Assembly (NCBI GenBank): GCA_034509735.1
Contig: JACGWO010000004.1
Coordinates: 22,921,395-22,985,394, forward strand
Direction: 5' to 3'
Source of the DNA: Sesamum alatum
Taxonomy: Eukaryota; Streptophyta; Magnoliopsida; Lamiales; Pedaliaceae
Length of the DNA stretch: 64,000 bases
Shown in pieces: positions 56,586-64,000 of the stretch (position 1 is its first letter; every line of letters starts with the position of its first letter). The position numbers and the translations under genes were made by a program. A model generated the notes under the pieces. That model saw only the letters and a list, made by a program, of their open reading frames with translations. It did no database searches and was not told where the DNA came from.

Positions 56586-57063
56586 TTTTTCAGAAATTTA
56601 AAGTGAAATTTGGGTGTATTTGGAAGAAAGAAATGGTGGATGAATTGAGTAGATAACCATGCTTTTGTATCCCCCAACATCTTAGTATTGTTTCTCATGA
56701 GGAAGATGTTGTCCACATAAAGCACTAGGAATACAACTGAGCTCTCACTGATCTTTTTGTATATACAAGGGTCATAGTCGTTCTTGATGAAATCATAGCC
56801 CCGTATGACTTCATCAAAACGACTCCATTTTTTCAGAAGTTGAAAGTGAAATTTGGGTGTATTTGGAAGAAAGAAATGGTGGATGAATTGAGTAGACAAC
56901 CATGCTTTTGTGTCCCCCAACATCTTAGTATTGTTTCTCATGAGGAAGATGTTGTCCACATAAAGCACTAGGAATACAACTGAGCTCTCACTGACCTTCT
57001 TGTATATACAAAGGTCATAGTTGTTCTTGATGAAATCATAGCCCCGTATGACTTCATCAAAAC
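56578..57063 (-). repeat. 243-bp tandem duplication across the GRF/copia junction
   Basis: Units start GACTCCATTTTTTCAG at 56578 and 56821. Each holds 8 bp of the GRF start codon region, its 5' leader and the end of the C3 RT up to RFDEVIRGYD. The period is 81 codons, so the RT frame reads through both copies. By eye there are about 9 differences (96% identity). Confidence 0.92.
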
Positions 57064-57700
57064 GTATATTCTGGCTTTGGGAAGCTTGTTTGAGGCCATA
57101 GATGGACCGTTGGAGATGGCAGACCTTCTGCTCTTCTCCAGCAACAATGAAACCCTCGGGCTGATCCATATAGATCTTTTCCTCAACGAAACTATTATGG
57201 AAAGCTGTTTTCACATCCATCCGCCGTATTTCATAGTCATACCATGCTACTATGGCAAGCATTACCTGAATGGACTTGGCCATGGCTACTGACGAGTAGG
57301 TTTCCTCAAATTCGACCCCAGGTCGCTGAGTGTAACCTTTCACCACAAGCCTAGCCTTGAAGGTTGTCACCTCCCTATCAGCATCAAGTTTGTGATTATA
57401 GACCCATTTACAACGAACAGGCTTAACGCCCTTGGGAGGGTCCACCAACGTCCAAACTTGGTTCGGGATCATGGAGTCCATTTTGAATCTCATAGCCTCA
57501 AGCCACTTTTTCGAATTGATGTCCGGCATTGCATCTCCGTATGTCTTTGGATCATTATCCAACCGATCGGTTATGCCTAAGAAGCCATACCTCTCAGGAG
57601 AATGTCGCATTCTTGCTGGCCTACAGAGGACTGGAAAATTATCAGTGGGAGCATCGGGTGTTGACGTTGCAGTCGCGTATGATTGAGGTGTCTCACTTGA
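56650..57700 (-). pseudogene. C3 reverse transcriptase, catalytic YVDN
   Basis: Open over 365 codons (57610 down to 56513, running into GRF sequence): NQVWTLVDPPKGVKPVRCKW, VKGYTQRPGVEFEETYSSVA, MDVKTAFHNSFVEE and YGLKQASQ. The catalytic motif is YVDN, where active copies have YVDD, in both halves of the 243-bp duplication. After AWLSTQF the sequence leaves copia and becomes the GRF 5' leader. Confidence 0.86.
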
Positions 57701-57886
57701 TTCCTAAAGGAGCTGCTTATCATCCTGGGTACTCAATGGAAATCCCTTTATGAGGATACTGCAATTCTCATCATAGGTGCTTCACTTGATTCCTCAAGGA
57801 GCAGCTCATCACGCTGGGTACCCGATAGAAAATCCTTTTCCAGAAAGACTGCATTCCTCGAAACAAAAAACTTTCATTTAGAGGGG

Positions 57887-58720
57887 TCATAAACGCAATA
57901 CCCAACAGTTTCTTTGGTAACCAATAAACCTGCACAAGCTAGATCTCAATTCTAACTTGTCTCCTACTAACCTCTTAAAGTATGCAGGGCACTCCCACAC
58001 TCCCAGGTACTTATAGAAAGCAGGTTTGCCATTCCATATCTCATGTGGTGTTTGGGTCATAGCTTTAGATGGCGCTATGTTCAACAACTTAGCTGCTGTC
58101 TTAAGTGCATATCCCCAGAAAGACAAGGGCAACTCGGTAAAGCTCATCAGGGATCGAACCATATCCAACAAAGTCCGATTCCTCCTTTTAGAGACGCCAT
58201 TCAACTGAGGCGTTCTGGGAGGTATCCACTGACAGATAATATTGTTCTCTTTCAGATAATCCAGAAATTCATCGTTTAGATACTCGCCCCCTCGGTCTGA
58301 CTGAAGGGCTTTAATTTTGCGACAGTTTGGTTCTCAACTTCAAGACTGGACTCCATAAACGTCACAAAAGCTTTAGACTTGTACCTCATCAGGTAAACAT
58401 AACCATACCGTGAAAGATCATTGATAAAAGTTATGAAGTAAAAGAACCCTCCTCTAGCTTGAGTATTTAGCAGCCCACAAACGCCTATATGGATCGAATC
58501 CAATAGACCGACGGCAAGCACACTTTATTCAACAAAGGGCTTCTTGGTTATTTTTCCTTTCAGACAGGACTCGGAAGCCTGTAGGTTATCCAAATTGTTT
58601 CTCTCTAGACTATTTGGATCTACCAACTTCCTAATCCTATTTTAAGATATGTGACCTAGCCGTGCATGCCATACTTGTGCGTTCTCAGGATTATCTAATT
58701 TTGTTTATTTTAAGCAGTCA
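57887..58720 (-). pseudogene. C3 integrase
   Basis: The core is readable as LLDSIHIGVCGLLNTQARGG, FFYFITFINDLSRYGYVYLM, SLEVENQTVAK and GVSKRRNRTLLDMVRSLMSF. The first catalytic Asp (HTDVCG) is Gly and the catalytic Glu (GVAERRN) is Lys. The C-terminal part is KTAAKLLNIAPSKA, PHEIWNGKPAFYKYLGVW. Inactive. Confidence 0.82.
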
Positions 58721-59760
58721 TGATCCAATCAGAATTTTGCAGAATATAAAGACCATTGCACAATTTTCCTAGCAGATGAGAAAATCCATCTTTCATCAAA
58801 TGAAAACAATTCTTATTGATCAATTCATAACCAAAATTGTCCAACATAGGAATGGAAATGATGTTTTTGATCATGCTAGGCAAAAGTAATAGTCTTTCAA
58901 TTCTGGTCTAACACGATCACTAACGACTAAATTGACGGTTCCAATGGCTTCAACAGCGACAACATTTCCATCTCCAAGCCTTAGGACCACCTCGTCCTTA
59001 CTTAGCCTTCTGCTTCTTTGCAGCACCTACAAATCATTGTAGATGTGAGCACCATAGCCGGTATCCAATACCGAAGAAGCAAAGTTAGTGATCATATTAA
59101 TCTCAATAATAAACACACCTTGAGGAACTTGGGCCAATTCCTCTTCCAATGCCCTTTCTCACGGCATGGGCACAGATGTCATTTGCCCTCGACCACGGCT
59201 GCGAACCAACCTTCCTCTTCCGCTTGCCCTTCTTCACTTTGGCAACAGGAGCGCTCGAACGCTAGCACCGGCTACAACGTCTTTCCCCTTACCTTTGTTC
59301 CTCTTCCAGCGTCTGGCACCCTTGCTTTTCGCCTTAGAGGTTGAGGCCTCCCCTATCAATACCGCTGGCGCAGAGTTCTTAGTCGTTGCCTCGTATTGGA
59401 CAAACATGTTTATCAACTCATGAATGCCTTTATCAAGCGCATTCATGTTGTAGTTAATAATGAATTGGTCAAAGGACAGAGGAAGTGACTGCAGGATCAC
59501 ATCAATGTATGTCTCGTTATCGAGCCCTGCCATGAGGTCCTCGAGCATTTCCATAAGGGTAAGCATCTTGACCCCATGCTCGTGTGCAGAAGATGCCTCA
59601 TCCATCTTGGTTCCAAAGAATGCCTTCGTAGCAACATACCTAGTATTCCAGTCCTGGACAGCATAGCAATCCTTCATACGAAGCATAATAGAGGAAACAC
59701 CATCCAACCTTTCATACTGCTTTTGGACTTTATTAGTTATAGATGCCAGTATGATGATGC
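58721..59760 (-). pseudogene. C3 gag C-terminus and protease
   Basis: Gag (about 59234-59760): LASITNKVQKQYERLDGVSS, MLRMKDCYAVQDWNTRYVAT, VKMLTLMEMLEDLMAGLDNE and FIINYNMNALDKGIHELINM, a basic tail, then a zinc knuckle with Cys losses (ICAHAVRKGHWKRNW, about 59150-59190). The protease motif VLDTGYGAHIYNDL (about 59050) keeps D-T-G. Frame breaks follow. Confidence 0.8.
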
Positions 59761-61966
59761 TGAAGGACAAGCAGATCCACCCGGGAGCGCGAGCGGAAGC
59801 GTGAGAATGCAATATATTAAAAATTAAATAGCATAGTCATAAAATCCCAAGGGGTTTACCCTTGGGTGCTCAACCGGGCTTTCGATGTAGGATGTATCAA
59901 CATAAAACGGATATTGAAACTTAGGTCATAGAATGGAATAAACTACGAAAGCGTATAAATCATTACCTGTGTAGTTTTTCACGTGTGCCGCTACTTGTGT
60001 CGTTCCTCTCCGGAATGTCCACAAAGTTCAAACATATGAACTCTCCATAGGTGATCCACACCACACCGGAAGAAACCCTCGTTTTCTTTGCTAGAAGAAA
60101 ATGGGTTTACAAGGACTAAGTTTAAGAAGATGAACACTATTAATTAGTGTTCTTCTTAAACTCACTTTGTTCTTCCAACTTATCCTAGATCAAATGAAAA
60201 ACACAAGTGTGAGGAGAGTGAGAGGTGGCCGAAAATGAGAGGAAGAGTGTGTGTGATTTTTCTTCTTCTTTTCCTAGAAAAGATGAATAATGAATCTTCT
60301 TACATAGGTGTTACTATATACTCATATATATACATAATTAATGTGATTGTTGGAATGTGTCTAGGTTCATCCAAGGATGTGTAATACATCCTAATCAATC
60401 ACCATCAATTCTTCAATCAAGCCTACCATCCTTTAAAGTATGATCAAATCATACAAAAAGGGAAAGGCTTGATTGGAGTTGATTTGTCTCTTATCAAATG
60501 AGACAAGTCAACTAACACCTAGCATCCAACATGGCCGATTTTTGCTCCCTCCAAGGTAGCAATTTTCGGCCATGCTTATTTAGGGAAGAAGTTCAACTTC
60601 TTCCTATTCCAAAATTGGAATTAACACACCTCTCGGGTAAAAATTTAACGGACCAGGTTCCACTGTAATCCAATTACAACGAACCCAAAATTAAATCCAG
60701 TTTAATTTAATGTCTACTTAAATAATTCTCATTGATCTTTTGATCCAATTAAAAGATCCAACATCTCAACTTTCCATATTAATCGATAACTCCCATTTAC
60801 CGATTAAACGAGGGCCTGATACAACATCGGCCCGTCCATCCAATGGACAATCCCTTAAGTAATCCAATTACTTATTCATCCTTCGAAATTGACTCTAAGT
60901 CAATTTTTCAACCTTCTCGGTGATTTGTGTGTGACCCTTTAGGTTCACCCTCAACTAGACTTGGGCTCGTGTCCCACAAGGGCCCGTTACCATGGGTGGC
61001 CGTCTAGCAACGGTCCACGACACTAGAGACTAGGTGAATGTTGGCGTGAACATTTAGGTGTTGATTCCATACGGGTACGGTCCTTCCGTCTACTGTCTCC
61101 CAACCTTAGTCTAGGGTATGGAATTGGGCGTCGGTTTCCATCCTTGACTAGGCGTCTATGCTTAATACAAGAGACTACGCATGCCTCATGGCCTCGACAC
61201 AGAAATCATTTCTTGTTCGACCAATCATTGTGGCCACAACTTTAAACAGCATGAACGTGTCTCCGAGTGCATAGGAGATACCTCTGTCACATACTGACAG
61301 GGGACAGATCCTCTTCTTGGAACCCACCGTCCTCGCTACACATTTTGACTGCACTGGACAAGGCTTATAATGATCATCTTACAGAATGATCACTTCTCGC
61401 CAGATCCAAGATACAGCCGTCCTGTGCATGTGACTGCCATGGTTCCTCAAGTTTGAGGACTACTCCCGTACTATCGGAACCGAGGAAATCCAATCATACC
61501 GACCAAGCCTCCAAGGCTTCCATATGATGATCCCCACGAGTCAGTCCAGTCGGCTCGACCCCAGTCGACCAACCCATCAAGATCGTGAGGCGTCCCACGC
61601 CTGTCTCCGATGAAACACGACACTCATCCAATGAACACAACTCTTGATGCAAGTCTCTATAGGACTCTGGATGCCCTGTCTCGAAGTACTCAACTTGGAA
61701 CGTTTTAGACCCAACACTTAATCAGTTGATTTCATGACCACCATCCAATGCGTGGCCCAACTGCATGAGTTGTAAATCGTGGTCTGTGGGCTTTGTTGCG
61801 ATATATGTAAAATACCATTTTAGCATATGGAAAATGAGCGCAACAAAGAGAATACCAGAGGTAACGAATACTCATTTTATTCATTACATAATAATACATT
61901 ACATCAAGTTGTCAGATAGGTTACAAAATGTCAAACCTATTGGCTTTCTGATCACCTATTCTAACA
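59761..61966 (-). mobile_element. LTR (2,206 bp) inserted in C3 gag
   Basis: On the minus strand it starts TGTTAGAATAGGTGATCAG (at 61966) and ends CTTGTCCTTCA (at 59761). Gag sequence is present on both sides: N-terminal on the right, LASITNKVQKQ on the left. The inner end resembles the end of the 35365-37354 solo LTR (GGATC, CCCGGG, GGAAGCG). No target-site duplication was found (GATGC left, GTTGT right). It has the GTCGTGGACCGTTGCTAGACGG and GTCACACACAAATCACC blocks shared with the other copia LTRs. Confidence 0.78.
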
Positions 61967-62165
61967 GTTGTGGACTTTCTGATTGTACTCCTGCCATTTC
62001 TTGAACGTGTCACGTTCTTCGGCCAAGGATTCATCTGGCAAAACCCGAGGAAACAGCTTGTCCAAGTCATAGCCTTGGTTTTCAAAATCAAGGACTATCC
62101 TCAGATTTCACAAGCAGTCTTTGTAACTCGTTCCATCAAACTTGTTTGTCTCAAGTATACAGGTT
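61967..62165 (-). pseudogene. C3 gag N-terminus
   Basis: The minus strand reads LETNKFDGTSYKDCL, one stop, NLRIVLDFENQGYDLDKLFP, DESLAEERDTFKKWQEYNQK. This is the start of a copia gag of the same kind as in C1 (12976-13260). It ends at the inserted LTR. Confidence 0.78.
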
Positions 62166-64000
62166 AATGGATTCTTAAACATGTTTAAATCTACATGTAA
62201 AACGATAGCATATAATTAGCAAACGATTATAATATTTAACACAAGTTAAGGACTTGGACTTCAGTCATAAACTCTCCCACCATTTCTACAAAAATGCGTC
62301 ACTCTCTAAACATTGTTTTTGAGAAACCTAATTTCCTAGTGGGCTGGAGGTCTACAAACAAAATTCTCCATTACCCACTTTTATGATTCACATGGAAAAT
62401 AACTTTGTGGGAGGTATTTCATACCATTCTCGTCCAACGAGATCCCCAAGATATTTTTGCCTTGCCTCTTTATGTAATCACGAGGACTCCAAGTGAATTA
62501 CATTACTCAGCGTTAGACCCAACCCATCAACCAAATCACAGCACTACCTGTCACCCCCCACGACTCGTGCGAAAGGGAAACATAAGTGTATTCACTTAGT
62601 TCACAATGAAAGCGTGGCTTAATTTCATTCCATAATGAGCCACGACTTGTGAGACCACGTATGAGGGAAATCAGCCTCCTTACTTTTATCATGGATGAAA
62701 GGCATGGACGTTTAACAAAAAATCCATTTTAAGGGTCTAATATTGTAAACTTGGTCCAACCAAGTGAGAGTTATTATATTATGATTGAGACCTCATCACC
62801 ATTTAAACAATTCCGCATGCAAGATATGGATAAATATAAAGCATTCATCGAACACATCGCATGCACAATTAAAGCTTAGCACACTCCTGTTGGATGATCA
62901 CAAGCCCAACCTAGGCGACCCAGTGAGCCCGTAGTGGATCTGTGGTCAATCTAAGATTGGCCCTATAATATTACAAGTATTTAACCCATTAACATCAAAA
63001 TGGGCCTTGCCACTTCAACCAACGGACCTCCATCTTTCGGACCTCCATGGACTCCAACACCTTGGACCTCCATCGTTTTACAATTACATACAATAAAAGT
63101 AAAACCTCACTTCTACCTACCCTCATTACAACTTAAATAGAAACCCCGATCAACGGTCGGGGGAGTACATAAATAGAAGGGAAGAATGCCTTATAACATC
63201 AAGGCAAAAACCAAAAGAGAGGATATGAAGAGGCATGCAGGCCCCACCCAACAGAAATTAAATAATATATACGGTTCTAGGGATTTGTGATCATTCATCC
63301 ATTAATCCAATTAACACACATATAACATATATAAGACTAAGTAATATATGCCATAAATGAACCATGATATCCCATATTATAAGAATAAAATGTAAAAAAT
63401 TGCATATGAAAATTCCACAATCAAAATGTCGGATAATTGGTGCACCCCTTGCAAAACATTTTTGTTGGAAAACCATTTTTCTAGATTAAGATGAAAATAT
63501 TAATTAAAAAATAGAAAATCCAATTATCAATAGAAATTTTAAAAAATATTTCAAGTTAATCTAGTTCAGAAAATTACAGAAAAAATATGGAAATAAGAAT
63601 TTTTTTTGGAAAAATCACAACGAAACGATGAAAAATCAAAAACGACCCAAAACCAACCAAGCACGCGCGCGCACGCAGGACAGCGCGCGTGCCCAACGCC
63701 TCCTGCCCCACACGAAGCATGCCAGCATGCGCTCGCCTGCGCGTGCCGTGCGCTACCCGCCCGACCATGCCAACAGGCGGGCTGGCGGGCCGGCCAGGCA
63801 ACTCGAAGGCTCTCGCCCGTGCGCACCCGACTGCGCCTGTTGGCTCGGCCGACAGGCAGCCCAGACCGACTGCCTCCATTTTTCTCGTCCTATTAATTTT
63901 TTTCTGCAATTCTTTCTAAAACACACCAAAAACACCAATTCTAGAATATATCCAAATATCTAAAATTTCAAGAATCCAACATTCAATGTAAAACTTCACC
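62166..64000 (-). other. C3 leader with GC-rich island
   Basis: Inverted counterpart of the C1 leader: TTGGATGATCA and ACGGGCTCACT (62890-62935), CACGAGTCGTGG-like words (62560-62660). At 63661-63880 there is a sharply GC-rich segment (GCGCGC, GGCGGGCTGGCGGGCCGGCC) in otherwise AT-rich DNA. It may correspond to the variable minisatellite zone of the C1 leader. Open frames in it on both strands are composition artefacts. No PBS or LTR end was reached. Confidence 0.5.

Larger units (their letters stand above)
56587..64000 (-). mobile_element. C3: Ty1/copia element (minus strand), 3' truncated
   Basis: From the right: leader (62166-64000), gag N-terminus (61967-62165), an LTR inserted in gag (59761-61966), gag C-terminus, protease, integrase and RT, ending inside RT where GRF leader sequence starts (about 56650). 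RNase H and 3' LTR are missing. The 5' LTR would lie beyond 64000. Gag and pol resemble C1. Confidence 0.82.

Noticed and set aside
63566..63963. Several overlapping open frames on both strands in the GC-rich segment
   Set aside because: Both strands are open at once and the products are Ala/Arg/Pro-rich low-complexity; this is expected of GC-rich DNA.

Overview
The window looks like repeat-rich plant nuclear DNA, probably a dicot. Evidence: long AT-rich intergenic stretches, Ty1/copia elements primed by initiator tRNA-Met, Ty3/gypsy elements of the Tat type (two consecutive RNase H domains and an antisense extra gene), a Mutator-like element, a GRF zinc-finger relic, and one short host exon with a plant-type splice donor. 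No bacterial genes, operons, rRNA, tRNA genes or CRISPR arrays were seen. Almost every coding region belongs to a decayed transposable element with stops, frameshifts, deletions or mutated catalytic residues.

Layout. 1-4358: exon 1 of a minus-strand host gene coding a LisH start like HOS15/TBL1 (4298-4358); everything to its left would be intron 1, and no further exon was recognised. 5148-25864: gypsy element E1 on the minus strand (3' LTR left, 5' LTR right, target duplication gtgta/gtata), split by a copia element C1 (9238-20082). C1 is LTR - internal - LTR - second PBS - truncated leader, so it is a broken tandem. 25899-41171: E2, a second minus-strand copy of the RT-PR-gag-5'LTR part of E1 together with the same host flank, best explained as a tandem segmental duplication. 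E2 is split by gypsy element EB on the plus strand (27894-39502), and EB is itself split by a 1,990-bp solo LTR (35365-37354) with a perfect 5-bp target duplication. 41172-41883: host flank and a possible CACTA terminus. 41884-52334: gypsy element EA on the plus strand. 52335-53565: an AAT microsatellite and a weak copia LTR/leader relic. 53566-56586: a Mutator-like relic and a GRF zinc-finger pseudogene, the latter split by a 937-bp long-TIR MITE with a perfect 9-bp target duplication. 56587-64000: copia element C3 on the minus strand, with its gag split by a 2.2-kb LTR; its own 5' LTR lies beyond the window.

Themes. The three separately placed Tat elements (E1, EB, EA) each carry, between integrase and 3' LTR, a tandem-repeat tract and then an extra gene on the opposite strand to gag-pol. 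Its product has a domain like Pfam PF04195 (putative gypsy-type transposon domain) followed by a coiled coil. In all three copies the coding sense is interrupted at the same place by a short GT-AG intron, so this antisense gene appears to have been spliced and kept as a protein. LTR promoters also show clustered regulatory motifs: TGAGTCA repeats in C1 and inverted W-box pairs in the solo LTR.

All boundaries, identities and family calls were read by eye; no alignment or database search was run.
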